In this document: in pieces, positions 25,876 to 37,213 of the stretch
Layout of the letters: each line of letters opens with the position of its first letter
Numbering within the stretch: position 1 is the stretch's first letter
Assembly (NCBI GenBank): GCA_012839895.1
Contig: DUML01000106.1
Location: 1 to 58,410, forward strand
DNA: 58,410 nt
DNA from: Peptococcaceae bacterium
GTDB lineage: Bacteria > Bacillota > Desulfitobacteriia > Desulfitobacteriales > Syntrophobotulaceae
Direction of reading: 5' to 3'
The notes under the pieces: generated by a model
Seen by the model: the letters and a program-made list of their open reading frames with translations, nothing else
Told to the model about the DNA's origin: nothing
Databases searched by the model: none
Made by a program: the position numbers and the translations under genes

Positions 25876-27060
25876 ATGAACAAAGTAGGTATCGAGGAAA
25901 TAAAAGTTCAGGGAAAACGTGTTTTTGTCAGAGTGGATTTTAACGTTCCTATGGATGATAAGCAAAATATTACTGATGATACCAGGATCAGAGCTGCTCT
26001 TCCTACGATAAAACATTTGTTGGCAAACAAGGCCAAAGTGATCCTGGCTTCACACCTGGGAAGACCCAAAGGTCAAGTGAATCCCAAGTATTCCTTAGCC
26101 CCGGTGGCAGTAAGGCTCAGCGAACTCTTAGGCCAAGAAGTACAGATGGCTAAAGACTGTATCGGCCCTGAAGTGCAGGCCCAGGTGCAAAAGCTGCAAG
26201 ACGGGCAGGTAATACTGCTGGAAAACGTGCGTTTTTATGGGGAAGAAGAAAAAAATGACCCTGATTTCGCTAAGAAACTGGCTGATTTAGCGGATATTTA
26301 TGTTAATGATGCTTTTGGCACGGCACATCGGGCCCATGCATCAACTGAAGGTATCGCCCGCTACATACCTGCTTATGCCGGGTTCCTTATGAAAAAAGAA
26401 GTAGATATAATGGGCAAAGCCCTAGAGAGTCCGGCAAGGCCATTTGTTGCCATTATTGGCGGAGCAAAAGTCAGTGATAAGATTGCCGTAATTGAAAACC
26501 TGCTCCAGAAAGTGGATACTTTAATTATCGGCGGGGGAATGGCCAATACTTTTTTGAAGGCTGAAGGCAAAGAAATGGGTAAATCGTTAGTTGAAGACGA
26601 TAAGCTTGAACTTGCCAGGCAAATGTTAAAAGCAGCCCAGGGGAAAGGCGTTAATTTACTTCTCCCTGTCGACCTGGTGGTTGCCAAGGAATTCAAAGCA
26701 GACGCTCCGGCCAGGACAGTAAGCGTTGACGAATTGGAAGCTGATGACCTGGCTTTGGATATCGGTCCGCAAAGCGCTGAGAACTTTGCCTCCGCGATAG
26801 TTTCCGCCCAGACCGTGGTTTGGAACGGGCCCATGGGAGTCTTTGAAATGGAGGCTTTTGCCAAGGGAACGGAAAAGATTGCCCAGGCAATGGCTAAATG
26901 CCAGGGAACAACTATTGTTGGCGGCGGGGATTCTGTTGCTGCCGTTGAAAAAATGGGAGTGGCTGAGAAACTAACCCACATTTCCACAGGTGGCGGCGCC
27001 TCCTTGGAATTCTTAGAAGGTAAAACACTGCCTGGGGTTGCGGCGCTACAGGATAAGTAG
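25876..27060 (+). CDS. pgk: Phosphoglycerate kinase
   Basis: A 394-aa monomeric PGK catalysing 1,3-bisphosphoglycerate + ADP to 3-phosphoglycerate + ATP in the cytosol. N-terminal signature [23 protein letters not shown], then the nucleotide-binding domain with GGAKVSDKI, and a C-terminal [11 protein letters not shown]...[20 protein letters not shown] precedes ATG by about 10 nt. It heads the pgk-tpiA-gpmI-eno cluster; the gapA gene that usually precedes it in Firmicutes is missing here. Confidence 0.98.
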   Translation: MNKVGIEEIKVQGKRVFVRVDFNVPMDDKQNITDDTRIRAALPTIKHLLANKAKVILASHLGRPKGQVNPKYSLAPVAVRLSELLGQEVQMAKDCIGPEVQAQVQKLQDGQVILLENVRFYGEEEKNDPDFAKKLADLADIYVNDAFGTAHRAHASTEGIARYIPAYAGFLMKKEVDIMGKALESPARPFVAIIGGAKVSDKIAVIENLLQKVDTLIIGGGMANTFLKAEGKEMGKSLVEDDKLELARQMLKAAQGKGVNLLLPVDLVVAKEFKADAPARTVSVDELEADDLALDIGPQSAENFASAIVSAQTVVWNGPMGVFEMEAFAKGTEKIAQAMAKCQGTTIVGGGDSVAAVEKMGVAEKLTHISTGGGASLEFLEGKTLPGVAALQDK

Positions 27061-27116
27061 ATATAAATGCTAGGCGGTGTTAAATTTGCAGATATGTTTT
27101 AAAGGAGGTTTTCTGG

Positions 27117-27875
27117 ATGAGCAAGCGTCGGCGGCTTATTGCCGGCAATTGGAAAATGAATAAGACTACTTCGGAAGCCAGGGATTATGCCATGGCTTTT
27201 CTGGAGAAAGTAGGAGATGTTACCGACCTGGATATGGTTATTTGTGCCCCTTTTACGGCTTTAGCTGTTTTAAAGGAAGAATTGGAAGAAAGTATTGTCC
27301 ATATTGGAGCCCAAAATATGTATCATGAGGCCAAAGGAGCTTTTACCGGAGAAATATCTGCTGAGATGCTTAAGGATTTGGCCTGTACTTATGTGATCCT
27401 TGGACATTCCGAACGTCGGGAATACCTAAAGGAAGATGATGAATTAATTGCCAAGAAAGTTAAGGCTGCTTTGGAAGCCGGCCTTACACCCATCCTTTGT
27501 GTTGGGGAAAACTTGACCCTAAGGGAAGCCGGCAAAGCCTTGGCGTTTGTCCGGGGACAGGTTGAAAAAGATCTTGTGGATTTGCAACCTGCCGAACTGC
27601 GCAAGGTAGTTATAGCTTATGAGCCGATTTGGGCTATTGGTACCGGTAAAACCGCTTCTGCCGAGGATGCCCAGGAAATGTGCTCGGCAATCAGGTCTAC
27701 TTTAGCCGGGATAGCCGGTGCCGTAGCCCAGGAAATAAGAATACTGTATGGAGGCAGCGTTAAGCCCGGCAATATTGCCGAACTTGTGGCTCAGCCGGAT
27801 ATCGACGGAGCTTTGGTAGGCGGAGCCAGCCTGGAGGCCTCAGAATTTGCTCAAATAATCCAAAACGCGAGGTGA
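27117..27875 (+). CDS. tpiA: Triosephosphate isomerase
   Basis: A 252-aa TIM-barrel enzyme that interconverts dihydroxyacetone phosphate and glyceraldehyde 3-phosphate. Landmarks: AGNWKMNKT (catalytic Lys), ILGHSERRE (catalytic His), the loop-6 region AYEPIWAIGTGKTA with the catalytic Glu, and YGGSVKPGN near the end. AAAGGAGG precedes the ATG. 56 bp after pgk and 5 bp before the gpmI start. Confidence 0.98.
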   Translation: MSKRRRLIAGNWKMNKTTSEARDYAMAFLEKVGDVTDLDMVICAPFTALAVLKEELEESIVHIGAQNMYHEAKGAFTGEISAEMLKDLACTYVILGHSERREYLKEDDELIAKKVKAALEAGLTPILCVGENLTLREAGKALAFVRGQVEKDLVDLQPAELRKVVIAYEPIWAIGTGKTASAEDAQEMCSAIRSTLAGIAGAVAQEIRILYGGSVKPGNIAELVAQPDIDGALVGGASLEASEFAQIIQNAR

Positions 27876-27880
27876 ATCCC

Positions 27881-29428
27881 ATGGCAAGACAAACGGGCAA
27901 ACCGCTTTTACTAATGATCTTGGACGGATGGGGGTATAATCCGGAGAGGGAAGGCAATGCCGTTTTAAGTGCCAAGACCCCCAATATCCAGAAATATTTA
28001 ACCACTTATCCTACAACACTTTTGAAAGCTTCCGGTCTTGACGTCGGGTTGCCCGCTGGTCAGATGGGAAATTCGGAAGTAGGCCATTTAAACATTGGAG
28101 CCGGCCGAGTGGTATATCAAGAATTAACCCGTATTTTTAAAGCCATAGAAGATGGGGAACTGGAAAAGAACCAGGTCCTTCTTGAAGCTATGCAACGCTT
28201 GCAAGGAAGCGGCAATGCTTTGCACCTTATGGGGCTTATATCGGATGGCGGTGTGCATTCTCATCTAGGCCACTTATTTGCCCTCTTAGATATGGCCGCC
28301 AAGGTCGGGGTAGAAAAAGTCTTTGTTCATGCTATTCTGGATGGGCGTGACGTTCTTCCCCAGAGTGCCAAAGGCTATATTTGTGAGTTGGAAAAGAAAC
28401 TTAAGGAAATTGGCTTGGGTAAAATAGCTACTATAGGCGGGCGGTATTATTTTATGGACCGGGATAAACGCTGGGAGAGAGTCGAGCTGGCATATAAGGC
28501 CTTGGTCACAGCCGATGCGCCAACGGATAGCAGCGCCTTGTCCGCTATTGAGAATTCCTATGAAAATAAAATTGTGGATGAATTTATGAAGCCCACTGTG
28601 ATTGTGGACGAAACAGGTGAACCTGTTGGAACCATTCAGGATGGGGATTCAGTGATATTTTTCAACTTCCGGGCGGACCGCGCCAGGGAGATAACCAGGG
28701 CCTTTATTGAAGACGATTTTACAGGTTTTGCCCGTCCGGTAAGGCCTAAAGTCCATTATGTCTGCTTGACTGAATACGATGCTACTTTTAATTGCCCAGT
28801 TGCTTTTCCTCCCCAGAACCTGGAAAACACTCTGGGCGAAGTTTTGGCAGAAAAAGGGCTTAAACAATTAAGAATTGCGGAAACTGAAAAATATGCTCAT
28901 GTCACCTTCTTCTTTAACGGCGGCATTGAGGAACCGGAGGAAGGTGAAGACCGCATCCTGATCCCCTCACCGGAAGTGCCTACCTATAACCTTAAGCCGG
29001 AAATGAGCGCTTATGAAATCACCGAAACTCTGCTTAAAAAAATCCAGGAAGAAAAATATGCCGTCATAATTTTAAATTTTGCCAATCCTGATATGGTTGG
29101 CCATACCGGCTTTTTTGATGCTACAGTTAAAGCTTTGGAAGCAGTAGATGAATGTGCCGGCAGGATCGTAGATGAGGTCCAAAGAAGAGGTGGCACTGTA
29201 ATTATCACTGCGGACCACGGTAATGCGGAGTACATGTTTGATAAAGAAAACCAGTCCCCTATCACTGCCCATTCCGCGAATAAGGTCCCCTTTATCCTCG
29301 TTGGTGACCGGTACCGGGGCAGGCGGCTAAGAGAAGACGGAGCCCTCTGTGATATAGCCCCCACCATGCTGGAAATACTAAATATTGAAGTGCCGAAGGA
29401 AATGACAGGCAAGAGCCTTCTTATTTGA
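27881..29428 (+). CDS. gpmI: 2,3-bisphosphoglycerate-independent phosphoglycerate mutase
   Basis: A 515-aa Mn2+-dependent mutase converting 3- to 2-phosphoglycerate. Alkaline phosphatase-like fold: LMILDGWGYN, the phosphoserine region QMGNSEVGHLNIGAGRVVYQ-like, GRDVLP, and the metal motif TADHGNAEYM. ATG 27881 has GAGGTGA about 7 nt upstream, formed by the end of tpiA. An in-frame GTG at 27872 overlaps the tpiA stop and is less likely. In spore-formers this pH-sensitive enzyme also controls 3-PGA storage. Confidence 0.97.
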   Translation: MARQTGKPLLLMILDGWGYNPEREGNAVLSAKTPNIQKYLTTYPTTLLKASGLDVGLPAGQMGNSEVGHLNIGAGRVVYQELTRIFKAIEDGELEKNQVLLEAMQRLQGSGNALHLMGLISDGGVHSHLGHLFALLDMAAKVGVEKVFVHAILDGRDVLPQSAKGYICELEKKLKEIGLGKIATIGGRYYFMDRDKRWERVELAYKALVTADAPTDSSALSAIENSYENKIVDEFMKPTVIVDETGEPVGTIQDGDSVIFFNFRADRAREITRAFIEDDFTGFARPVRPKVHYVCLTEYDATFNCPVAFPPQNLENTLGEVLAEKGLKQLRIAETEKYAHVTFFFNGGIEEPEEGEDRILIPSPEVPTYNLKPEMSAYEITETLLKKIQEEKYAVIILNFANPDMVGHTGFFDATVKALEAVDECAGRIVDEVQRRGGTVIITADHGNAEYMFDKENQSPITAHSANKVPFILVGDRYRGRRLREDGALCDIAPTMLEILNIEVPKEMTGKSLLI

Positions 29429-29446
29429 TTCTTTCACGCCATTGCA

Positions 29447-29488
29447 AATGTCATCCTGAGTGCAACGAGGGATCTTAGTGTAACGAAG
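29447..29488. repeat. Degenerate TCATCCTGAGTGCAACGAGGGATCT-type repeat
   Basis: Contains GTCATCCTGAGTGCAACGA and GGGATCTTAG. This is the opposite orientation of the CAGGATGAC fragments at 1246 and 9514. Non-coding. Confidence 0.45.
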
Positions 29489-29597
29489 AATTTTATAACG
29501 GAAAAAAGTATTAATGATAAATTTAAGAAACAATTTAATTAGTTTAATATTTAATGGGATTTAATAATTTATATGAAATAATAAGCTAAAGGAGTGA

Positions 29598-30881
<1,284 letters not shown>

Positions 30882-30890
30882 CAATAAAAA

Positions 30891-30931
30891 GGGGGTATGT
30901 AATGAAACTTAGTTTCGTTACATACCCTCTC
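30891..30931 (+). terminator. Long hairpin after eno
   Basis: GGGTATGTAATGAAACT pairs with AGTTTCGTTACATACCC, an almost unbroken stem of about 17-18 bp with one G-T pair and a very short loop. There is no T run, so it could be a terminator or RNase barrier. Its sequence resembles the first hairpin of the repeat at 44630. Confidence 0.65.
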
Positions 30932-31039
30932 AGCAAATGTCTCAAATTTTACTCTAAGACATCTTCACCCCCTTAACAAGCAGCTATATAAAAAAACAAT
31001 AATAAAAATTAAGATGATTCAGTCAATGTATTACAAATC

Positions 31040-31068
31040 TTGCGTCACATAAACTGCTATGCTACAAT
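31040..31068 (+). promoter_or_regulatory. Sigma-A-type promoter of secG
   Basis: -35 TTGCGT (31040-31045) and -10 TACAAT (31063-31068) with a 17-bp spacer, about 70 bp upstream of the secG start. Confidence 0.6.
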
Positions 31069-31139
31069 AGGCATGTTGACTATAATCGCAGAAAGACTAT
31101 AAGCACAGCAGTTTTAATCCCTTAAGGGAGGTGAAATAC

Positions 31140-31370
31140 ATGACAATCTTATTTACTATCGTCCTAATCATTAGTTCGCTGGGCCTAATTGCCACGGTTC
31201 TGTTGCAGTCTGGGAAAAGTGCGGGCTTATCCGGCTCGATTACCGGAGCGGGTGAGCAGTTTTTTGGCAAAGCCGCCAAGGGCATGGATTCCTTATTTTC
31301 GAAATTAAGTATCGCTTTCGCAGTTCTATTCCTTTTAAGTTCCTTAGGTCTAACAATATTCTTTAAATAA
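31140..31370 (+). CDS. secG: Preprotein translocase subunit SecG
   Basis: A 76-aa SecG. Two membrane segments (about 2-22 and 55-75) enclose the conserved cytoplasmic loop LLQSGKSAGLSGSITGAGEQ. GGGAGG lies 8 nt before ATG 31140, preferred over the upstream GTG 31131. It increases the efficiency of SecYEA-driven export. Its position after eno is typical for Firmicutes. Confidence 0.94.
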   Translation: MTILFTIVLIISSLGLIATVLLQSGKSAGLSGSITGAGEQFFGKAAKGMDSLFSKLSIAFAVLFLLSSLGLTIFFK

Positions 31371-31392
31371 AAATAAAATACAGCACATAAAT

Positions 31393-31418
31393 CCCGCTTA
31401 ACTTCAAGCGGGGTTGTT
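31393..31418 (+). terminator. Intrinsic terminator after secG
   Basis: CCCGCTT and AAGCGGG form a 7-bp stem around an ACTTC-type loop, followed by GTTGTTTTG. Confidence 0.75.
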
Positions 31419-31473
31419 TTGCATGCTGTCTGGAAAATGCCAGGTAGTATGGATTAATAGGAGGTAACAAAAT

Positions 31474-33480
31474 ATGGATCACTCGACAATGGCCCTTTTG
31501 GGAGTTGCGGCAGGGCTTATAGGTTTGTTGGTTGCTTTGTATTTTGCTCGTAGCGTACTTAAAGAAAGTCCCGGTAACGCCAGAATGCAGGAAATATCAA
31601 AGGCTATCCAAGAAGGGGCTATGGCGTATTTAAACCGCCAGTACAAAACATTAATTCCTTTTACTGCTATTATATTTGTCGCCTTATTAATTTTTAAAAG
31701 CTGGCCGTCGGCTGTTTCCTTCCTGGTCGGGGCCGTTGCTTCCGGGATTGCCGGTTATGTAGGAATGAGTATTACCACCAGAGCCAATGCCCGGACAACA
31801 GAAGCTGCCCGTACCAGCCTAAACAAAGCTTTAGGTGTATCCTTCCGGGCCGGAGCCGTCATGGGCTTATCCGTTGCCGGCTTGGGTCTTTTCGGAGTCG
31901 CCGGGCTCTTTATGGTATTTGGTGATGCCGAAACCATTAACTCTTTTGCTTTCGGCGCCAGCGCCATCGCACTCTTTGCCCGTGTCGGCGGTGGGATTTA
32001 TACCAAGGCTGCCGACGTGGGTGCGGACTTGGTAGGTAAAGTTGAAGCCGGTATTCCGGAAGATGACCCCCGTAACCCGGCAGTTATTGCCGATAACGTT
32101 GGTGATAACGTCGGCGATACGGCAGGAATGGGTGCCGACCTCTTTGAATCCTATGCCGCTACTACTATCGCCGGGATGCTCATTGGCTTCTCCGTTTTCG
32201 GCGGCCATGGCTCAGGGGAAATGCTTTTCATCTTAATTGGCGTAGCCGGTATTTTAAGTTCCATTATCGCCAGTTTCTTTGTGCGCACCGGCGAAGATGC
32301 CAACCCGCAGGCTGCTTTGAACAAAGGACTTTGGGGCACAAACATTTTGACGGCGGCCGCAGCTTATGCGCTGGTTCATCTTATTCTGCCTACTTCCTAT
32401 ACAACTGCCAACGGAATAGTTATTACACCCAACAGGGTTTTTGTGGCTGTTATCTGCGGTTTGGTGGTTAATGTACTTATCGGTCTTATTACCGAATACT
32501 TCACTTCTAATCAGAAAAAACCTGCTCAGAACATTGCCAAGTCTTCGGAAACCGGAGCTGCTACCAACTTAATTGCCGGCCTTTCTGTAGGCCTTAAAAG
32601 TACAACTTTACCGGTGCTGACCATTTGTGCCGCTACAATTATTGCTTATCAGGCCGCAGGTATTTACGGCATTGCCATAGCCGCTATGTCCATGCTTTCT
32701 ACGGCCGGAATCATTGTCGCTATCGATTCCTTCGGGCCTGTTGCCGATAATGCCGGTGGAATTGCCGAAATGTCTGAGCTTGATCCCAGTGTCCGCAAAA
32801 CTACCGATAAACTTGACGCTGTAGGCAACACTACCGCTGCCGTTGCTAAAGGTTTTGCCATTGGTTCAGCGGCTCTAACCGCGTTGGCTTTGTTTAATGC
32901 CTTCTCCGAACTGGCTAATCTGCAGGCTATCGATATCCTAGTTCCTACCACCATTGTCGGCCTCTTTATCGGGGCTGGGCTGCCTTTCCTCTTCTCCGCC
33001 TATGCCATGGAAGCTGTCGGCAAGGCCGCTTTTGATATGATTGGCGAAGTTCGCCGTCAGTTCAGGGAAATCCCTGGACTTATGGAAGGCAAAGCCAAAC
33101 CTGATTATGCTGCTTGTGTTGATATCTCCACCAGAGCTGCTATCAGACAAATGATCATACCCGGCCTCTTAGCTGTCGGTACTCCTGTGCTGGTCGGCTT
33201 TATCCTGGGCAAAGGCGCGATGGGCGGCATGTTGGCCGGCGGTACGGTAAGCGGTTTCCTGATGGCTCTCTTTATGTGTAACTCCGGCGGAGCCTGGGAT
33301 AACGCCAAGAAGTATATTGAAGAAGGCCACCATGGCGGCAAAGGGACTCCTACCCACGCTGCCGCAGTTATAGGGGATACCGTTGGTGACCCCTTTAAAG
33401 ATACTTCCGGTCCTTCCCTTAATGCCTTGATTAAAGTTATGGGTACCATATCCCTCATCATTGCTCCGTTCCTACACTAA
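31474..33480 (+). CDS. hppA: Membrane-bound ion-pumping pyrophosphatase (K+-dependent type)
   Basis: A 668-aa protein with about 16 membrane helices that hydrolyses PPi and pumps H+ or Na+ outward. Substrate-binding motifs are intact: [29 protein letters not shown], and the C-terminal [15 protein letters not shown]. The segment [10 protein letters not shown] carries Ala where K+-independent enzymes have Lys, so it is a K+-dependent type. Many members of that class pump Na+, but which ion cannot be read here. It conserves energy from biosynthetic PPi, useful in an anaerobe living on low-energy acids. Confidence 0.96.
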   Translation: MDHSTMALLGVAAGLIGLLVALYFARSVLKESPGNARMQEISKAIQEGAMAYLNRQYKTLIPFTAIIFVALLIFKSWPSAVSFLVGAVASGIAGYVGMSITTRANARTTEAARTSLNKALGVSFRAGAVMGLSVAGLGLFGVAGLFMVFGDAETINSFAFGASAIALFARVGGGIYTKAADVGADLVGKVEAGIPEDDPRNPAVIADNVGDNVGDTAGMGADLFESYAATTIAGMLIGFSVFGGHGSGEMLFILIGVAGILSSIIASFFVRTGEDANPQAALNKGLWGTNILTAAAAYALVHLILPTSYTTANGIVITPNRVFVAVICGLVVNVLIGLITEYFTSNQKKPAQNIAKSSETGAATNLIAGLSVGLKSTTLPVLTICAATIIAYQAAGIYGIAIAAMSMLSTAGIIVAIDSFGPVADNAGGIAEMSELDPSVRKTTDKLDAVGNTTAAVAKGFAIGSAALTALALFNAFSELANLQAIDILVPTTIVGLFIGAGLPFLFSAYAMEAVGKAAFDMIGEVRRQFREIPGLMEGKAKPDYAACVDISTRAAIRQMIIPGLLAVGTPVLVGFILGKGAMGGMLAGGTVSGFLMALFMCNSGGAWDNAKKYIEEGHHGGKGTPTHAAAVIGDTVGDPFKDTSGPSLNALIKVMGTISLIIAPFLH

Positions 33481-33601
33481 ACAGAGCCTTTTCCTAAAGG
33501 GGCAAGAGACTGCTGTTTGGGTGAGAATTGTTAGCAGTTACTGCCTGCGTGCAAATAGGTAGAAAATAAGCAAAAAGCAAGCATAAAGCAAGTAGAAAGC
33601 C

Positions 33602-33646
33602 AGGCTGTCCTGAGCACTTAACCCAGCGCTCAGACAGCCTTTTTGC
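33602..33646 (+). terminator. Intrinsic terminator after hppA
   Basis: AGGCTGTCCTGAGC pairs with GCTCAGACAGCCT (one bulged base), with a loop of about 12, followed by TTTTTG. Confidence 0.8.
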
Positions 33647-33775
33647 TATCCAACTGAATTGCATTTCTTGGCATTATTTGATTAAATATTAGATGTGAGT
33701 AAGAAAGTATTTGGTATGAGTATGAAAAGCAGGAACCTTATGGCTTTAATCTATTAAAGAAAGGTTATTTAAGTA

Positions 33776-34555
33776 ATGTATACAAAAGAAGAACTAGTCA
33801 AACCATTTTGCTTGCAGGGCGGTAACATTGGCATCCTGCTTATCCATGGCTTTACAGCCTGTCCCATAGATTTAAAACCCTTGGGAGAAATATTGAACAG
33901 CTTTGGCTATACGGTATATGCCCCGCTTTTGGCCGGCCACGGGCGGACACCGGAAGAACTCAAGGAGACTTCCTGGCAGGATTGGCTGGCAAGTGCCGAA
34001 GAAGGAGTAACCTTTTTGCGCGGAAATTGCCTTAAGGTCGTTGCTGTCGGTCATTCTATGGGTGGGTTGCTGGCCTTGGCCTTAGCCGCCCAGGGAAAAC
34101 TGGACGGAGTAATTTCTATTAATTGCCCTGTTATTTTCCGGGACCGCAATTGGCATTTTGTTGACAAGCTGCTTGGAAAACAGGAATATACCGCCAAGCC
34201 CTATAAGGAAAATGAAATAGGTATAACTGATGAGGGGCTGCCCCATTACTCGTATACTCAAGTGCCTATAAAATCTTTTGTTTCTCTTAATAAAGCCATT
34301 CACCGAGTGCAAAGAGAATTAGGCAAAATACAGTGCCCCTCTTTGATAATCCAAGGTTTAGAAGACCGGACAGTGCATCCCCGCAGCGCCCGGATGATTG
34401 AAAAAAGCATAAAAAACCGCCAAAAGGATGTTATTTACTGGGCCAAGGAAGACCATTACATTATTCTGGGAAGCCAACGCCATAAACTGGCGGAAAAAAT
34501 CAGTCAGTTTTTAAGCAAATATGGGCTTGGTGTCCAACTGCTCCATAATAGATAG
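33776..34555 (+). CDS. Carboxylesterase, alpha/beta hydrolase (Est30-like)
   Basis: A 259-aa serine hydrolase of the thermostable carboxylesterase Est30 group. ILLIHGFTACP begins the fold (oxyanion region), the nucleophile is Ser94 in GHSMGG, the acid is Asp in GLEDRTVHP and the catalytic His is in KEDHYIIL. It hydrolyses short-chain esters; the in vivo substrate is unknown. Found between secG/hppA and smpB, where Firmicutes often carry est-rnr-smpB. The rnr gene is missing here. Confidence 0.88.
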   Translation: MYTKEELVKPFCLQGGNIGILLIHGFTACPIDLKPLGEILNSFGYTVYAPLLAGHGRTPEELKETSWQDWLASAEEGVTFLRGNCLKVVAVGHSMGGLLALALAAQGKLDGVISINCPVIFRDRNWHFVDKLLGKQEYTAKPYKENEIGITDEGLPHYSYTQVPIKSFVSLNKAIHRVQRELGKIQCPSLIIQGLEDRTVHPRSARMIEKSIKNRQKDVIYWAKEDHYIILGSQRHKLAEKISQFLSKYGLGVQLLHNR

Positions 34556-34717
34556 TATAATGATGATAAACTCTTTAAGAAAAACTATTTGTAAATCTAT
34601 GGCGCAGGCGCTCTCCTTAATGTAAGGATAGATACTTTGTTCAATTTATAGCGTATAATACTCCTAAGAATTAATAAATCAAGCTAATAGCGGTTATTAT
34701 AACGAGGAGGTGAGGGA

Positions 34718-35182
34718 ATGCCCGGCGAGATAAAAGTGATTGCCGAAAACCGTAAAGCCCGCCATGATTATTTTGTGGAAGAAAAATATGAAGCAGGAAT
34801 AATCCTGACCGGAACAGAAATAAAGTCTATCCGGGCTGGTCGTGTCAACCTTAAGGACAGTTATGCCGAGATCGTCAACGGGGAAGTCTGGCTTAACCAG
34901 ATGCACATCAGCCCTTATGAACAGGGCAACCGGTTTAACCATGATCCCTTAAGAAAAAGAAAACTGCTCTTGCACCGCTCTGAGATTGCCAAGCTCCACG
35001 GCAAGGTGCAGCAGCAGGGTATGACCCTTATCCCTCTTAAGATATATCTGAAACAAGGCCTGGCGAAAATTGAACTGGGCCTCTGTAAAGGCAAAAAGAG
35101 CTACGACAAACGAGAGGAAATAGCAAAACGCGACGCCAAACGGCAAATGGAAAGAGAACTGAGGGACAGGTATAAAGGTTAA
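34718..35182 (+). CDS. smpB: SsrA-binding protein SmpB
   Basis: A 154-aa SmpB, the obligatory partner of tmRNA in rescuing stalled ribosomes. Visible: [38 protein letters not shown], and the C-terminal basic tail [20 protein letters not shown] that reads the empty mRNA channel. GGAGGTGAGG precedes the ATG. The tmRNA gene lies about 1.5 kb downstream, with one DUF4003 gene in between. Confidence 0.97.
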   Translation: MPGEIKVIAENRKARHDYFVEEKYEAGIILTGTEIKSIRAGRVNLKDSYAEIVNGEVWLNQMHISPYEQGNRFNHDPLRKRKLLLHRSEIAKLHGKVQQQGMTLIPLKIYLKQGLAKIELGLCKGKKSYDKREEIAKRDAKRQMERELRDRYKG

Positions 35183-35353
35183 GCACTCCTGATAAGCTAT
35201 AGAAACACATAAATAGGAATATAAACTAGCATAATTAATTTAAAGTAAATTAAAGTGCTTATCGCCAAGTCTTGAACTAAATCCTTTTCAAGCAAAACAT
35301 ACCATGGAGACTAAAGCGGGAGTTAACAAGGGGTAAAAAAAGAGGGCGAACTG

Positions 35354-36343
35354 ATGGAACAAATACTAAGGTCAAGAGCCGACAAGTTGATTAGTATTTA
35401 TGACCAGGTCAGTAAGGACTATCGCTGGAAAAACTCCAATAATATGAATAATCTTATTGCTTTGTCCTATGTGATGAAAGATAAGGTTTACAAGCGCAGC
35501 GATATTGACAGGGTTAATGAGTATATCAAGAGAAACACCAGCCCGTTTTCCTGCTACCGTCAAAAATCCATTCTTTTTTCAGCCTTGCTTTATTTAAATT
35601 TCCCCGACCCCGAAGCAAAGTTCGATATTCTCCTGGATTACGAAAAAAAGCTAAAAGAATATGGCTTTAAAACTTATACCTATCGACCAATTACCGCCTA
35701 CACTTTACTGTTAACCAGCAAGCCAACGGAAGTTGAGAAAAAGTTAGCTAAAGCCTATGAGATTTTCCGGGAAATGCGCAAAAACCACCCCTGGCTAACC
35801 TCCGGGGATGATTATCCTCTCTCCATTCTCTTGGCAGATACGGCAGAACCTGTCTCCAGCATTATGGCTAAAACGGAAGACCTGTATCGAAGCCTGCATG
35901 AAGCAGGTTTTAGAAAGAGTAATGGCCTGCAGTTCCTCTCTCATATCTTAAGCCTGAGTACAGAGAATAACTGGAGCAAGGCAGCCAGGTGTTGGGACCT
36001 TTACCAGTATTTCAAAGAGAATAAACTAAAAGTATACTCCAGCAATTATGGCTCGCTGGGGCTCTTAACCCTGCTGGAAGGCCGCAGTACCAAGGTGGCC
36101 CGGAATGTCAAAGAAGTTAGCGAATACTTGGCCGAAAATCGCCGTTTCCGTTGGTTGGGCAAAGATATTTTATTTTTGACAGCTGCTACCTTAGTTTCTT
36201 TCTCCATGCTGGAAAACATGAAAAGCGGCAACGAATTAATCCAAACCAATGCTTTTATCACCATTGAAGCTTTAATGGCGGCCCAAAATGCCGCCATGCT
36301 CGGCGCCGCCTGTGCTGCTACCGCCGCATCCTCCGGTAGTTAA
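35354..36343 (+). CDS. DUF4003 family protein
   Basis: A 329-aa mostly helical protein of a Firmicutes family without known function. The N-terminal half has RSRADKLISIYDQVSKDYRWKN-like sequence. The C-terminus contains an Ala-rich hydrophobic helix pair (ITIEALMAAQNAAMLGAACA, about 300-325) that could enter a membrane. RBS GAGGGCGAACTG precedes the ATG. It sits between smpB and ssrA, but nothing shows a role in ribosome rescue. Followed by an AT-rich region (36344-36609) in which no gene is seen. Confidence 0.72.
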   Translation: MEQILRSRADKLISIYDQVSKDYRWKNSNNMNNLIALSYVMKDKVYKRSDIDRVNEYIKRNTSPFSCYRQKSILFSALLYLNFPDPEAKFDILLDYEKKLKEYGFKTYTYRPITAYTLLLTSKPTEVEKKLAKAYEIFREMRKNHPWLTSGDDYPLSILLADTAEPVSSIMAKTEDLYRSLHEAGFRKSNGLQFLSHILSLSTENNWSKAARCWDLYQYFKENKLKVYSSNYGSLGLLTLLEGRSTKVARNVKEVSEYLAENRRFRWLGKDILFLTAATLVSFSMLENMKSGNELIQTNAFITIEALMAAQNAAMLGAACAATAASSGS

Positions 36344-36609
36344 AGACGGTTATAAGTGACTCCTAAACTTAGATAAATTTCTAAAGATTGCTAAATAAAG
36401 CATCTCAGAATAAAAATGAAATAATAAAAACCATTAATATAAACACTTAATAAAACACGAAATAATATACAATACGATTAACAATTGAGAGCATACTAAA
36501 TAATATAAAATAGGGTGAAATAATAAAAAAAGAAAAAATTTGCTTGAATAGTACAAAAATATGGTAAAATTTTAAATAAAAGAACTCTAGCAATTCTTTA
36601 ATAATGTGT

Positions 36610-36615
36610 TATACT
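36610..36615 (+). promoter_or_regulatory. -10 element of ssrA
   Basis: TATACT about 24 nt before the mature tmRNA 5' end. The -35 is poor (TAGCAA at 36588). The precursor 5' end would be trimmed by RNase P. Confidence 0.45.
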
Positions 36616-36638
36616 AGTATAGCCAACAACTCCTATAC

Positions 36639-36997
36639 GGGGGCGTTATAGATTCGCTCGGGGGAGCAATGGCAAGAGTGGCGTGTCGAGATCCCGCTTG
36701 TCTCGTTAAACAGCGGACAATCAATAATTGCCAAAGAAAACAATTACGCTTTAGCTGCTTAATCCCAGCTAACATCCTCCCTTCACGGTCTGCAGTGAAG
36801 GATCAGGGTGTCACAATTAGCAGACTGTCTTGGAAGACCGCCGTCTGAGGTCAATCAAGGAAACCAATCAGACTGGCTTCAACGGAATCCCGCTTTCAGG
36901 AGTCCCGCGGAGCGAGAAAACAAAATGAAAGCTACACACGTAGAAGCTCTTGTGGTTGTCTTTCGATACAGGGGTGCAAGTCCCCTCGCCTCCACCA
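36639..36997 (+). ncRNA. ssrA: tmRNA (SsrA)
   Basis: The 5' end GGGGGCG (36639-36645) pairs with CGCCTCC (36987-36993), followed by A and an encoded CCA (36995-36997), forming the alanine-tRNA-like acceptor. The T-arm reads GGGG...TTCGATA...CCCC-like near 36965-36985. The tag frame at 36730-36762 reads GCC AAA GAA AAC AAT TAC GCT TTA GCT GCT TAA, giving AKENNYALAA, with the universal proteolysis end ALAA. Length 359 nt. It is the client of the SmpB encoded upstream. Confidence 0.97.
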
Positions 36998-37032
36998 TAA
37001 TCAGAACTCAAACTTTGATACAATAAAAGAAC

Positions 37033-37095
37033 ATAAAAAGTCCGGTAATACCGGGCTTTTCGGCTATCTAGAGGAGATTAAACACCGTATTTTGG
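37033..37095 (+). repeat. Double-hairpin repeat element, copy A (also ssrA terminator)
   Basis: AAAAGTCCGGTAATACCGGGCTTTT hairpin arms (AGTCCGG/CCGGGCT) followed by CGGCTATCTAGAGGAG and the degenerate second module ACACCGTATTTTGG. Related to copies at 41061, 44630 and 50625. The first hairpin plus T tail probably terminates tmRNA transcription. Confidence 0.7.
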
Positions 37096-37213
37096 TTAAT
37101 TTCAAAAGAAAAGTAGAAGCCATACAAAATTGGGCTAAAAATTATATTATAATATGAAGAGTAGACTTTGAATATCATGAACATAATTTTTATATTGCAG
37201 GAAGGGGTCTGTT

